Positions 25,630 to 36,695 are shown, counted from the first letter of the stretch. The stretch: 64,000 nucleotides of DNA from Xenorhabdus mauleonii (GCF_900113945.1 NZ_FORG01000004.1:1-64000), one strand, 5' to 3'. Made by a program: numbers and translations. Notes: generated by a model not told the origin, from the letters alone.

Positions 25630-26042
25630 GCAAGCAACTGGTTGTTGATGGTGACAGTTTGCTGTTCGAACCCTTATTTGGCAACCGGCAGGTCACTGTT
25701 CTCGGGCTGGCAACCATCCGTGGCAGTGGGCACGTCACCATTCAGGGTAAAAAAACAGTAATGCTGGGCGATGAAAAAAAAGTGCAGTTTCAGGCACAAT
25801 ATATTACGCCAAGTCATCCAATACCCGGAATGGGTACCATTACTATTGCCCAATTGGATGCCAGCCAACCCATTAATTTTTGCCGTACTCCGGCCATGAT
25901 GATGGCCGTCGGGCAACAATTTATTGCCCGTTTTACGCCGACACAACCTGCGAATAATCCATCAACAGGGCCTGATGTGACTGCGCCGAGCATGGGGAAA
26001 GGCCGTTTTATTGCCAGTCAATATATTGTCAGTACTGGATAG
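25626..26042 (+). CDS. pvc10: PVC spike-tip protein Pvc10 (PAAR-like)
   Basis: This 138-residue protein is dominated by short glycine-rich turns (GSGHVTIQGKKTVMLGDE, HPIPGMGTITI). That fits the conical PAAR-like tip that caps the Pvc8 spike. The order pvc8-pvc9-pvc10 and the 4-base coupling to pvc9 support the call. The exact metal ligands cannot be picked out. Confidence 0.85.
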   Translation: MSKQLVVDGDSLLFEPLFGNRQVTVLGLATIRGSGHVTIQGKKTVMLGDEKKVQFQAQYITPSHPIPGMGTITIAQLDASQPINFCRTPAMMMAVGQQFIARFTPTQPANNPSTGPDVTAPSMGKGRFIASQYIVSTG

Positions 26043-26127
26043 CCGTTAATGTTTCAAACTTATTTTTATATAAATTCCATATCCTAAAAAGTATTAAGGA
26101 TATATTCAAATAACAGGTGGTATAAAT

Positions 26128-28824
26128 ATGGGACAAGCTGAGTTAGAAGAAAAACTTGCTGCTATTGTACCAGAAACGGAATTTAAACTAGATGAAAGAA
26201 GTACGCTGGATATTTTAACTTGGTTAAAAGAATATGCAGCGTTAATTCCGTTCGACAAGGATAAAGAACAATTTTGGGATGGATTCTATTTTATTCAGGA
26301 AAATGATCCCCAAAAACTGACTGAAATTTATCATAACACGCGTCAGGCAGATGGCCTTTTACCGCCACATCAGACTTTTGTATTAGCATTTTTAAAACTT
26401 TTGGAAACCACCAAAACGTTATTGAATACATTTCCGGCGCGGCATCGTCATCTTTATTATCGTGAATTATTGGGGCTGAAACCCAGAGAAGCTCAAGCAG
26501 ATAGCGTTGCTTTGGGGATTGTTTTAAATAAAGAAGTAAAAGAGTATTTTCTTCCTAAAGGAACGCATTTTGAAGCTGGGCAAGACAGTGCAGGCAATCC
26601 ATTACAATACGCATCAGAATCGGGTTTACTTGCGAATCAAGGGAAATTGACTGATTTACGTTGGCATCGAAAAGGCACGGATCATGTCCTATCCGCCATA
26701 CCTCTGAACTTGGCTGACAATAAAATATTTCCTGAAAACGGCATGCGGTTGTTTGAACCTACTTTAGAGGAAGTTCCGGTTCTATCTGGTTATCTGGTGG
26801 CTTCACCTCTCTTAGCTATGTCAGGAGGGGAACGCTGCATCAATATCAGATTGGCGGAAACCGTAAAAGAGGATGCCACCCTGATCCAAGCTCAAGTCAG
26901 TTCAGGCAATCACTGGCTGCCTTTGGCTGTTGTCAAAGAGGGTGAGGATACGCTCAATCTTTACTTACCGGCTGATGCCGATCCTATCACTCCGCCTAAT
27001 AACCTTGATGGCATGACATTTGATGTTCCGGTACTAAAGCTAGGCACGGCTAAACAGCGTGTATTGCCAGAAATCGCGGAGATTACTGTTAATATCAAGA
27101 GCCATCATGGGGTACTTTATTCTTCGGATTACGGTATTGAACAAACGGATTCAACCAGCTTTCCGTTCGGACAGTCGCCTTCATCAGGTGCAGGGTTTAA
27201 TCTTATTGCACCTGAATGGTATGGGACAGAAAACGCAACACTGACCATTACGCCCCAATGGAACGATTTACCTGAAAAGAGCTTTAAAACATGGTATCAG
27301 GGGTATGAATCTAATATTGCGGATGTTGTTTTTAACGTTCAGGGCTACTTAATTACGCCTCAAGCAAGAAAAGCATTGGGTAATGCCCAACCCTTATTCA
27401 GCAGCAATAACAATCAGGCGCCACAAGGACAAAGCCTGACATTTACCTTACCGCAAATAGATTATCCTGTTGCGAACAGCATTTCTCCGCGTGAATGGCC
27501 AGCATCAATACGTGTGGAGCTGGTACAGGATTTTGGACATGCACAATATTGGAACAACCCTGCGGGAAAAAATATACCTTATACACCACAAATCAGCATG
27601 TTGCAGGTTCAGTTCAGTGCTAAAGCAACACCGGCGCAATTCGTTATTTATCCTTTGACCCCTTTTGGTTGGGGTGAACCGGCAAAAAGCGCACTTTCAT
27701 TAAACAATGATACATTCTATTTAGGCTTTACTGATGTATTACCCGGACAAACGTTATCGCTTTACTGGCAATTAACCGGTTTTAAACCTCTTCAATTATC
27801 CTGGTCTTATCTCAATCAAGAGAATATCTGGTGCCCATTAGATAAATGGGTTGACGACCAAACCCGTCATTTATTTGATCGGGGCCTCTGGCGCGCATTA
27901 TTGCCACACGATGCGTCAAATCAGGCAACACAAATGCCAGCGGGTCGATATTGGCTAAAAGCCGAAATACAAAAGCAGGTAGAGATCCAGAATTATCCGA
28001 TCATTAAAGGGATGTTATATAACTCGACGACGGCAACGCTGATCAACCCGGAATCGGTGGCACAAGCGCATTTTATTAACGGATTGGCGGCTAACAGCAT
28101 TAAACAACAGGTTAATGCGCCAGTTGAAGTGAGCAATATTATCCAACCTTGGGCACCTTGGAATGGCCGTCCACAAGAAACCGAAAGTGATTTCCTGACA
28201 CGGGTTCCTGCCCGCCTATCCCATCGTAATCGGGTATTGAGCTGGGGAAATATGGCGACCCTACTGAAAGATCATTTTGTCAGCGTATTTGATGTTCAAA
28301 CACCTTCCGCAGGGGAGTTGACCAAAATTCCTGCACCGGAAGTACAGCAATTGGTTGTGATCCCAGAGAATCATTATAAAGACAATGATGACGCCTTGCG
28401 CCCGACATTGAATTCAGCCCGATTGACAGAAATGGGGGAGTGGCTAATGCAATTAAGCAGCCCGTGGGCAACGATTGACATTAAAAACCCAGCGTATGTG
28501 GATGTTTATGTGCAATATGAACTGGCATTTGTTGCGGATGTTAATCCTGATTATGCCCATTATCAGTTGCAACAGGAATTAAGCCGGCAATATATGCCGT
28601 GGGCTGAAAACAGCGCTATCGGTGTCATCACGGGTACTCATATCGATTACTACCAGTTATTAGCCACTATCCAGCAATCACCTTTTGTTGAACGTGTGAC
28701 TGATTTGAAAATCAAGCGTTCTGACAGCACAACAAATGCTGATGCGGAAAACATTCAAGCGGCTGATAACGAAGTATTGATTTTAGTCTGGCGGGATAAA
28801 ATCCAAGGAGTGAGTCATGCGTAA
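26128..28824 (+). CDS. pvc11: PVC baseplate wedge protein Pvc11
   Basis: This 898-residue protein is of the baseplate J/gp6-like class. The C-terminal third has the family's characteristic region (ESDFLTRVPARLSHRNRVLS, then VVIPENHY and the segment after ATIDIKNPAYVDVYVQYEL). With Pvc12 it forms the wedge ring around the spike that switches on contraction. An 85-base AT-rich gap and a GGTGG ribosome site precede it. It overlaps pvc12 by 8 bases. Confidence 0.92.
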   Translation: MGQAELEEKLAAIVPETEFKLDERSTLDILTWLKEYAALIPFDKDKEQFWDGFYFIQENDPQKLTEIYHNTRQADGLLPPHQTFVLAFLKLLETTKTLLNTFPARHRHLYYRELLGLKPREAQADSVALGIVLNKEVKEYFLPKGTHFEAGQDSAGNPLQYASESGLLANQGKLTDLRWHRKGTDHVLSAIPLNLADNKIFPENGMRLFEPTLEEVPVLSGYLVASPLLAMSGGERCINIRLAETVKEDATLIQAQVSSGNHWLPLAVVKEGEDTLNLYLPADADPITPPNNLDGMTFDVPVLKLGTAKQRVLPEIAEITVNIKSHHGVLYSSDYGIEQTDSTSFPFGQSPSSGAGFNLIAPEWYGTENATLTITPQWNDLPEKSFKTWYQGYESNIADVVFNVQGYLITPQARKALGNAQPLFSSNNNQAPQGQSLTFTLPQIDYPVANSISPREWPASIRVELVQDFGHAQYWNNPAGKNIPYTPQISMLQVQFSAKATPAQFVIYPLTPFGWGEPAKSALSLNNDTFYLGFTDVLPGQTLSLYWQLTGFKPLQLSWSYLNQENIWCPLDKWVDDQTRHLFDRGLWRALLPHDASNQATQMPAGRYWLKAEIQKQVEIQNYPIIKGMLYNSTTATLINPESVAQAHFINGLAANSIKQQVNAPVEVSNIIQPWAPWNGRPQETESDFLTRVPARLSHRNRVLSWGNMATLLKDHFVSVFDVQTPSAGELTKIPAPEVQQLVVIPENHYKDNDDALRPTLNSARLTEMGEWLMQLSSPWATIDIKNPAYVDVYVQYELAFVADVNPDYAHYQLQQELSRQYMPWAENSAIGVITGTHIDYYQLLATIQQSPFVERVTDLKIKRSDSTTNADAENIQAADNEVLILVWRDKIQGVSHA

Positions 28825-31723
28825 TCAGGATGCTTTGTTTCCCCTTGTTAAAAATGATATTAACTTTGATACCTTGCTCACTCAGGCCAAGGCGTTCATA
28901 GCGCAGCAATCCGGTCAAAAATGGACTCAGCTGAGTGAAAATGATCCCGGTATCACCTTATTGGAAGCCTGTTGTTATGGCATTTCTGATTTAGCTTATC
29001 GCCATTCATTGCCTCTTAATGATCTGCTCACCCCTAAAAGCGAAACACAAACGGCCGGAGATACTATTTTTCCGCAGGAATTTGGCCCACAGAAAATGCT
29101 AAGTTGCGGCCCGATCACCGCTGAGGATTATCGTCGGGCATTACTGGACTTGCACAGCAACGATAGCGTCAATAAACCCATTGAAGAAAGCAGTGCGGGG
29201 TATTTCCTTTTCAATGACGTACAGCTTATCCGGGAGCCGGATACAGAGCGCTATACCTATTGGTATGACAAGAAAAAACGGGAATATTGTTTTAATTCAA
29301 CGTCTGACAGCGAAATGCTGGCTTTAAGGGGAAATTATTGGCTTTATCTGGTTCCCAGCCGAGAAACAGAGACGGACAGAACGCTAGCTCAGGAAATACT
29401 GAATACCTTTCTTAAAAATAATCGCAATCTTGGGGAATTTGTCAGTAAAGTTATCTGGCTAAAACCGGCAGATTTACCCTTGCAGATGAGTCTTGAGCTT
29501 GATGATGAAGTCAGTGATATCGCTGATATTTTCGCTCAGATTTATATGACGACGGAATACGCAGTACAGGCAAAGCCAGTGCGTTATACCACGGAGTCTT
29601 TGCGAGAACAGGGCTACAATCATGAGGAAATCTTTTCTGGGCCTTATTTGCGCCATGGTTGGATACCGAAATTACCGCAGACTAAAAACTATGCAGGTTC
29701 CACGACCTTAAATCTGAGTCATTTGGTTAACCAATTACTGGCGATCAAAGGGGTTAAAAATATTACCAGACTGGTGATAACACCAAATGAAAAAAATACC
29801 TTAATTTCGCCATTACCAAACGATAAATGGTCGTGGAATATTGACCAAGGTCATTATCCTAGGTTATGGGGAAATAACCCTATAACGCTAATCGCCTCAT
29901 CAAAAAGCCCGCTCAAAATTACAGTAAAAGGTGGGGTGGCAGTGAGGGTGACTCAACAACAGATAGAAGAAAAAATTGTTTCTCTTCCTTTGATTAATAC
30001 CCAACCGGTTGTGCTCCATCGAGGTAGACATCGCAAAGTGCGGGATTATTATCCGGTGAGCAATAAATTGCCTGCCTGTTATGGGTTACAGCGCTACGCC
30101 AGTTCAAAACCGCAGGAACAGTTGCACCAATTTATGCTGCCTTTTGAACAGATGTTGGCAAATGGCTGCGCTGAACTAGATTTATTGCCTGAATTGCTGG
30201 CATTTAAGCAACGGGGAAATCACGTATACGGTACCCAATGGCCTTTTAAAACTGATACGGTTAATCAACATGCCCATCAGAAAATCATGCCTGATTTAAT
30301 CAATAAGCTGGCGCATGATACACAAATTGAAAATACCCAAGGTATTAATGAGAAAAACTACGCAAAAGAGCTGGCAATTCTGAATTATTTATTGAGCTAT
30401 TTTGGGGCTCAACGTGCAATCAGGCCATTGATTACTGATCCGCAAGATTTCCTCTCAACCCAACGCGGTTATCTTGCCCAACAGCCGGAACTCACATATC
30501 AACGTAATAACATCCGCATTGATAAAGTTTCGGCACTCCAAAAACGCATCGCTGCCCGCATTGGTTTAGGAGGGGAATGTTTTAGTGAAAATCCAGATTT
30601 GGCGAAACTGCCTTTCTATTTGATTGAACATCGTCAACTCTTACCGATAAAACCGGATAAGGCATTCGATACAAAGCAAAAACCAGAAGCATTAGAACAA
30701 AGAGGCGAGCTATTAATCTTTACTCAGCAAGGAATAGCGGATCGACTGCTGCAAGGGCAAGTCATCAATCTGATTTTCCCGGACGGTGGCAGTACACACA
30801 TTTTGCGTGGGCAAATGATTACCGATGTGTCAGGTGACACATTCTCGCTTACCATAAAAAACAGTGCAGATTTAGAGCGTAATCTGAGCCGTATTGAGGC
30901 GGCCTTTAAAGATGGTAACCTGAACTGGTTAAATAGCCCGATTTGGCTGGAAGACATGGATTATCAGTTGGTTTATGCCAGTGAAAAGGAGCAATGTCTT
31001 GCTGATGATGAGCGCTGGATCACATCTAGTGCACAGAGTCCCTTTCCGGCCATGGTCGAAGAAGATGACGAAATTACCCTTCAATATAAAATTACCCCTT
31101 CAGGGCCGGGTAAGTATTTTGTGCCAGCAAATCCAGTCAATAATGGGGACGGTTTTCAGCTCAAAGCTCGCGTAGTGAAATTCGATCGTATTCAAGGAAA
31201 AATTTTAATAAAACGTGATAAAGCTTCAACACATGCTTTCCCGGTCGAAGCCGAAGCTTGGCGCTATCACTGGTATTTCTCCAATGCTAAATACGCTTTG
31301 GCCGATCGTTTTTCTTTTGTTGTCAGTGTGGTTATTAATCGACAATTAATTGAAAAAGAAGGCGTTGATTTGCATAAATTGGAATCCTGGGTGAAAACTG
31401 AAATATTGGCTGAATTTCCTGCACACATTTCCATGGTTATTCACTGGTTATCACCGGATCAATTTAAAAATTTCGCCCGTACTTATCAGCGTTGGCAAAA
31501 CAATGGTGCACCATTAGGTGATGAAGCATACCGTATTTTAGAAACTTTAAATTTAGGCAGATTACCGTCTGCGGCCATAGGTATCGGTAATATGCGAATT
31601 GCAACAACAGCGCAGCGTATTGAAGTTATCGGAGATAGCGGAACACAATGGAATGAAGAAAAAATCACTAATAATCAATTAAACTATGTGCCTTATACCC
31701 ATGGTTTAAAAAATAAAGTCTAA
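28817..31723 (+). CDS. pvc12: PVC baseplate wedge protein Pvc12
   Basis: This 968-residue baseplate protein is the partner of Pvc11. The N-terminus has DINFDTLLTQAKAFIAQQSG and then LSENDPGITLLEACCYGISD, typical of the large wedge subunit in contractile injection systems. The rest is mixed beta and helix without catalytic motifs. It is the largest gene of the cluster. The start at 28817 has a GGAG ribosome site inside the pvc11 end. Confidence 0.92.
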   Translation: MRNQDALFPLVKNDINFDTLLTQAKAFIAQQSGQKWTQLSENDPGITLLEACCYGISDLAYRHSLPLNDLLTPKSETQTAGDTIFPQEFGPQKMLSCGPITAEDYRRALLDLHSNDSVNKPIEESSAGYFLFNDVQLIREPDTERYTYWYDKKKREYCFNSTSDSEMLALRGNYWLYLVPSRETETDRTLAQEILNTFLKNNRNLGEFVSKVIWLKPADLPLQMSLELDDEVSDIADIFAQIYMTTEYAVQAKPVRYTTESLREQGYNHEEIFSGPYLRHGWIPKLPQTKNYAGSTTLNLSHLVNQLLAIKGVKNITRLVITPNEKNTLISPLPNDKWSWNIDQGHYPRLWGNNPITLIASSKSPLKITVKGGVAVRVTQQQIEEKIVSLPLINTQPVVLHRGRHRKVRDYYPVSNKLPACYGLQRYASSKPQEQLHQFMLPFEQMLANGCAELDLLPELLAFKQRGNHVYGTQWPFKTDTVNQHAHQKIMPDLINKLAHDTQIENTQGINEKNYAKELAILNYLLSYFGAQRAIRPLITDPQDFLSTQRGYLAQQPELTYQRNNIRIDKVSALQKRIAARIGLGGECFSENPDLAKLPFYLIEHRQLLPIKPDKAFDTKQKPEALEQRGELLIFTQQGIADRLLQGQVINLIFPDGGSTHILRGQMITDVSGDTFSLTIKNSADLERNLSRIEAAFKDGNLNWLNSPIWLEDMDYQLVYASEKEQCLADDERWITSSAQSPFPAMVEEDDEITLQYKITPSGPGKYFVPANPVNNGDGFQLKARVVKFDRIQGKILIKRDKASTHAFPVEAEAWRYHWYFSNAKYALADRFSFVVSVVINRQLIEKEGVDLHKLESWVKTEILAEFPAHISMVIHWLSPDQFKNFARTYQRWQNNGAPLGDEAYRILETLNLGRLPSAAIGIGNMRIATTAQRIEVIGDSGTQWNEEKITNNQLNYVPYTHGLKNKV

Positions 31724-31829
31724 TTTAACATCCTATTTTATATAAAGTGGTGTTAATAAATATATTTAACTTACTGAGATGAATTGAATATATTTTGCAG
31801 TAAATGGCAAAATATATAAGGTGGTAAAC

Positions 31830-32834
31830 ATGGAAAAAGAACAAAATCTATCTAATACAGAGAACGCCAATATAAAATCAACATTACCTTCGGCAGATGC
31901 ATTAAAATATCGTTTTAAAGAAGGAAGTATTCCATTACAAACCGATTATGCCGACCTGATTGAAATAGCTGACATGGGCCGAAAGGCTTGTGGTTTAGCT
32001 CTAGAACAACAAGGCGCAGGAACAGGTTTGAAATTGGGTGAGGATGGGGCGCTTAATTTAAAAATAGGCAATCTTTCCAATCAAAACGCAGCGCCTTTGG
32101 TATTAAAAGAGGATGTATTATCTGTAGAATTGGGGGATGGCTTGAATGGCGGAAATAAAGGCATTTCTGTAAAGGCCGCTCAGGGTATCAAAGTGGATTC
32201 AGCGGGTATTGGCATTGATTACAATCATGTACTTCCCCGTGGAATGATCGTGATGTTTTCCGGTGATACAGCGCCTGATGGATGGGCTTTTTGTGATGGG
32301 GGCACTTATGAGGGCGTGACAGTTCCCGATTTAAGAAATCGCTTTATTATGTGTGGTGAAACCGTTTCTGAGAAAGGTGAAAATGGTAAAGCTCGCGGAG
32401 AAGGGAATGGTAAAGAATTCTGTATAGATACAGAAGCTAAAAGAATTAATATTAAAGTGCAGGAAACAACATTAACCACATCACAAATACCTCAACACAA
32501 CCATATTAGTGGGATAACGTTCCATTCTGAAAATGAGGGTATGAAATATAAATTCGATCACACTAAAGTTGAAAAGTATGGTGCAAAAAAACCACCTTCT
32601 GTATTCGCGTTAAAGAATGAAACGTGGGAGGTTAAGGAACCTAAAATTGTAGAACACCGCATTGGTTTTGGTTATAGAAGTTTTTATCAAACTAATGCCT
32701 ATAATCCATATACCTCAGAAACAGGGGAAGGAAAAGGCCATAAACATGAAATAGAGACATCATCAACAGAACATACACACAGCGTTAATGTTATTCCGCC
32801 TTATTATCTGTTGGCATTTATCATGAAGCTTTAA
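31830..32834 (+). CDS. pvc13: PVC tail fibre Pvc13
   Basis: This 334-residue fibre starts at the ATG at 31830 (AAGGTGG upstream); a GTG at 31821 would overlap the ribosome site. The N-terminal attachment region contains DALKYRFKEGSIPLQTDYAD. A phage tail-collar domain follows from about residue 138 (PRGMIVMFSGDTAPDGWAFC, then VPDLRNRFIMCG). Near the end HKHE and HTHS resemble the metal-binding His-x-His motifs of T4-type short fibres, and the last residues are PPYYLLAFIMKL. It would decide target-cell binding. Confidence 0.88.
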   Translation: MEKEQNLSNTENANIKSTLPSADALKYRFKEGSIPLQTDYADLIEIADMGRKACGLALEQQGAGTGLKLGEDGALNLKIGNLSNQNAAPLVLKEDVLSVELGDGLNGGNKGISVKAAQGIKVDSAGIGIDYNHVLPRGMIVMFSGDTAPDGWAFCDGGTYEGVTVPDLRNRFIMCGETVSEKGENGKARGEGNGKEFCIDTEAKRINIKVQETTLTTSQIPQHNHISGITFHSENEGMKYKFDHTKVEKYGAKKPPSVFALKNETWEVKEPKIVEHRIGFGYRSFYQTNAYNPYTSETGEGKGHKHEIETSSTEHTHSVNVIPPYYLLAFIMKL

Positions 32835-32870
32835 TTTTTTATTTAAAAATAATTTTAGGATTAAATTATT

Positions 32871-34595
32871 ATGGCTTCGGAGCCAAATCTGTTAAGTCAG
32901 ATTACCATTGCTATTGAAACGAATAGTCAACAGGTAGCTAAAAAAATATTGCATGGCTCCCTGCTTAATCAGGAGTATATCAATCGTTTTTTTAATGCCT
33001 ACTTTGATGAGCATGGCGTTAATTTAGATATTCATTTGGAAAGTCTCACGCTAGATCTTGGTGAAATACATTTGCGTGATTTTAATTCATTATTTCCCGT
33101 TAAATTAAAAAATGAATTAAACAAAATACTTTTAAAATATAAATCAGGTTTCTATCAAAAAAGAGAAAAACAAAATTCTGAAGAAGATAAAGTATCCAAC
33201 AAAGAATTTGTATTTGTTAATGCTGAACAATTGTGCCATGAAAAGAAGAAGAACTATGTTCCTAATCAAGAACAACATATAACGCAAGTGATATCTGATC
33301 ACACTATAAGTGGAGCTGTATTCTCTGATAAGGTAAAGCCAGTTGAAGCCGAACAGCTTATCGCATCTTTATCAAAAATAAAATCAATCTCAAATCAACA
33401 TGAGTTTATAAAAAACAATCCTGCTATTAATAATATTGACAAGGCAATAAAACAATTAGACAAATTGGAAAACCGATGGGTCGTATTATTGGCAAAAAAT
33501 TGTCTGATTGAATCTTGTTTGCAATCAATTTTGTCGTTAAAGAAACCAGAGTTACTCGTTGCGATTAGCCGGCAACTGGTGGAAAGAAAAAATGAAAGCA
33601 AAAATAACGTTAAAAACAAAATTACAAGCATATGCACAAGTAAAAACAAGACATTCAAAGTGGGGATTTCTTCTGGTGAATTGATATGTCATGCGTTGAT
33701 CTATTTAGAGAAGCACGAGGCTTTAGAGATACCTGAACCTGATAATCATATCATTTCGCGTATTGTTACAGAGATAAACACCGGATTAGTTAATAAAGAA
33801 TCTGTGTTGTTATTATTCCGTCAGGCAAAAAGAATGGAAACTCCGCTAGTTCACTGGCGAAAAAAAATCTGGCAAGGAATATCCCCAAAAGTTAAAAAAT
33901 ATTTTTCCGCAAGAGAATATCAAGAGATATCAACAAATTTCGATGCCAGTAAAATAGATAAGGATATATATAAAACTGAACCTGATACACAAAATATGGT
34001 ATTTTCAGCAAATTCCGGAAACAGTAAACCTGATCGGCTTCACATTGAAAATAAACCATTTTCTATTCCGCTAATGTTACCAGAGAAACAAATTCCTCAT
34101 GAAATCAGTAATAGTGGAATTTTAATTTTATGGCCAATGTTACCAGCTTTGTTTAATCAACTGGGTTTGCTTGAAAAGCAGAATTTCATACATCTACAGG
34201 CTCAACTGAGCGCTGTTACAGTGCTCGATTACTTGATATGGGGCAATGAAAATGCACAAGCAGAACGCAACATGTTGAATAACGTGCTATGTGGATTGTC
34301 TATTGAGGAAAAAACGGAATTATTGCCGTTGGCACCAGAAAAACAATTTATCATTGATCACTGGTTTGATGCCGTTATCGCCCAACTTCCCGGTTGGAAA
34401 AAACTCAGTCGCAATGATGTCCGCCATTTATTTTTACAACGCAAGGGAAAATTATTGGTGAATGAGCAGGGCATCAACATCACGATACAGAAACAACCTT
34501 TCGATGCTTTGCTGACGGATTGGCTCTGGCCATTGAACGTCGCTAAATTCCCTTGGCTTAATCATCCCTTAGTTATCGATTGGCAATATATTTAA
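32871..34595 (+). CDS. pvc14: PVC tape-measure protein Pvc14
   Basis: This 574-residue protein begins ATIAIETNSQQ-type helix, then FFNAYFDEHGVNLDIHLE and LDLGEIHLRDFN, the signature of contractile-injection-system tape-measure proteins. The long, Lys/Asn-rich, probably helical middle varies in length between systems and sets tube length. The C-terminus (QKQPFDALLTDWLWPLNVAK) is conserved-looking. AT content is high even for this region. It precedes the ATPase by 9 bases. Confidence 0.85.
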   Translation: MASEPNLLSQITIAIETNSQQVAKKILHGSLLNQEYINRFFNAYFDEHGVNLDIHLESLTLDLGEIHLRDFNSLFPVKLKNELNKILLKYKSGFYQKREKQNSEEDKVSNKEFVFVNAEQLCHEKKKNYVPNQEQHITQVISDHTISGAVFSDKVKPVEAEQLIASLSKIKSISNQHEFIKNNPAINNIDKAIKQLDKLENRWVVLLAKNCLIESCLQSILSLKKPELLVAISRQLVERKNESKNNVKNKITSICTSKNKTFKVGISSGELICHALIYLEKHEALEIPEPDNHIISRIVTEINTGLVNKESVLLLFRQAKRMETPLVHWRKKIWQGISPKVKKYFSAREYQEISTNFDASKIDKDIYKTEPDTQNMVFSANSGNSKPDRLHIENKPFSIPLMLPEKQIPHEISNSGILILWPMLPALFNQLGLLEKQNFIHLQAQLSAVTVLDYLIWGNENAQAERNMLNNVLCGLSIEEKTELLPLAPEKQFIIDHWFDAVIAQLPGWKKLSRNDVRHLFLQRKGKLLVNEQGINITIQKQPFDALLTDWLWPLNVAKFPWLNHPLVIDWQYI

Positions 34596-34604
34596 AAGGT
34601 TTAT

Positions 34605-36695
34605 ATGGACTATCCATTCATAAATAATGGTGGCAGCTTTTTGCCTACGATGTCGGATTTGCACTGGATTTATCCCCATTTGGAACGTATTGATTTACGA
34701 TTGCAGCACTATTATTACCGGAAAATAGACAAATATGATTCTTTGCCTGAGAGTTTTTTGCTTAGTCCAGAGCAGGTCAAATTACGTCTGGCAGAACCAA
34801 CAGGGGCGCCTCATTGGTTACAGCAAGAGAATGGTATTGTCCGCCATGCTAAAATAGATGAAAGCATTGATAGATTATCGTTATTAGTTGAACGTTTTGA
34901 ACTCACAGAATTTGAACGGGATGTTTTATTGCTTGGGTTATTGCCTCATTTTGATGACCGTTATTATGCTCTATTTGCTGCTCTTAATGGAAATCATAAA
35001 TTACCGTGGCCCAGTTTTATCTTGGCAATTGAACTCTTCAGCGAAAGCCAAAATGACTGGCAACTACTGCAAAATAGTTTTTTACCTCAATCTCCTTTAT
35101 TCAGCAGTCGCCTTTTGAGGTTTGATAAGTCTGAAAATGCTGTTTGGTCAAGTACGCAATTTTTAACGCATAGCACTATTTGGCATTTTTTATTGGAGCA
35201 ACGAACTATTTTGCCGCCATTAGACAATTGTGTTTATTGGCATGTTTCAGGCACACAAATAGAATATCCACAAACACTTTATCATTCCTTTGAGCAAACA
35301 ATACTGAATGACACTGATGAAGTTCGCCCGTGGGTCATACTCAGGGGCAAGCAAGACAGCGCCAGAGAATTAGCAGTGAGCCATATTATGGCATCGCATG
35401 ATATCAGCACTCTAATTCTGGATTTTGCCCAATTGCTAGAAATGGGAGGAACAACGGAAATAATTAATCTGTTGGCAGAGGTAATACGGGAAGCGAGATT
35501 ACATGATGCCTGTTTATTAATTCGCAATTTTGCGTTACTGACAGAAAAAAGAAAAATAGCACATCAACAGTTATCTGTTTTATTCAATCAGCCTGGATTG
35601 CGTGTTGTTTTACTGGCAGCGCAGGAAGATTCATGGGAATGGGGAAACCATTTATCCATCGTGCAAATTGATATGCCAATCATGACGCTGGCAGATAAAC
35701 AAGCCATGTTACAGGCAAGATTGCCGGATTATGTTGTTCAGGAAATCGATCTTCCCCGGCTATGTCAGCGTTTTTCATTTACCGCAGAAACATTGCCCTT
35801 AATTCTTCAAGAAGCGGCGCAATATCAACGACTGAGAGAACCCACAGGCAAATTGGAAGAAATCGATTTGCGCAAGGCACTGAACCTTCGTGCCCAGCAA
35901 AATTTTGGCAAGTTAGCCCAACGAATTACGCCTAAACGCAGTTTTCAGGATTTAGTCGTTTCTGACAGTTTAATGCTGCAATTGCAGGAAGTTATTGCTG
36001 CTATCCATTATCGTGAACATATTTTGGCAACCGGTTTTCAGGAGAAAATAGGCTATGGCACCGGGATCAGTGCACTGTTTCATGGAGAATCAGGAACCGG
36101 TAAAACCATGGCCGCTGAAGTGATAGCTGGGCAGCTCGGTGTTGATCTCATCAAAGTTGATCTCTCTACCGTGGTCAATAAATATATCGGTGAAACTGAA
36201 AAAAATATCTCCCGTATTTTTGATTTAGCAGAAGCGGATTCTGGGGTTTTATTTTTCGATGAAGCCGATGCATTATTTGGTAAGCGTAGCGAAACGAAAG
36301 ATGCTCAAGACAGGCACGCCAATATTGAAGTTTCCTATTTATTACAACGATTGGAAAGTTATCCCGGATTAGTGATTTTAGCGACGAATAACCGTAGTCA
36401 TTTAGACAGTGCTTTTAGCCGCCGTTTTACTTTTATTACATGTTTCACTTATCCAAGCGAAGAAGAACGTAAAAAAATGTGGCAAATTATTTGGCCCGAT
36501 AATTTGAAATTGTCTGGCGATATTGATTTTGGAAAATTGGCTAAACAAGTTGATTTAACGGGAGCAAATATCAGGAATATTGCTTTGCTTACATCCATAT
36601 TGGCAGAAAGTGAACATTGTGAGCAAATAGAAAACAGACATTTAAAACGCGCGATTAAGCTAGAGCTCAATAAAATGGGCCGTTTAACTTTTTAA
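34605..36695 (+). CDS. pvc15: PVC AAA+ ATPase Pvc15
   Basis: This 696-residue protein has a divergent N-terminal half and a C-terminal AAA+ module. Walker A is GESGTGKT at about residues 494-501 and Walker B is LFFDEADALFG at about 549-559, followed by sensor-1 (VILATNN) and an arginine-finger region (FSRRFTF). In PVC systems this soluble ATPase is not in the finished particle and has been implicated in assembly or cargo loading. It starts 9 bases after pvc14. Confidence 0.93.
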   Translation: MDYPFINNGGSFLPTMSDLHWIYPHLERIDLRLQHYYYRKIDKYDSLPESFLLSPEQVKLRLAEPTGAPHWLQQENGIVRHAKIDESIDRLSLLVERFELTEFERDVLLLGLLPHFDDRYYALFAALNGNHKLPWPSFILAIELFSESQNDWQLLQNSFLPQSPLFSSRLLRFDKSENAVWSSTQFLTHSTIWHFLLEQRTILPPLDNCVYWHVSGTQIEYPQTLYHSFEQTILNDTDEVRPWVILRGKQDSARELAVSHIMASHDISTLILDFAQLLEMGGTTEIINLLAEVIREARLHDACLLIRNFALLTEKRKIAHQQLSVLFNQPGLRVVLLAAQEDSWEWGNHLSIVQIDMPIMTLADKQAMLQARLPDYVVQEIDLPRLCQRFSFTAETLPLILQEAAQYQRLREPTGKLEEIDLRKALNLRAQQNFGKLAQRITPKRSFQDLVVSDSLMLQLQEVIAAIHYREHILATGFQEKIGYGTGISALFHGESGTGKTMAAEVIAGQLGVDLIKVDLSTVVNKYIGETEKNISRIFDLAEADSGVLFFDEADALFGKRSETKDAQDRHANIEVSYLLQRLESYPGLVILATNNRSHLDSAFSRRFTFITCFTYPSEEERKKMWQIIWPDNLKLSGDIDFGKLAKQVDLTGANIRNIALLTSILAESEHCEQIENRHLKRAIKLELNKMGRLTF

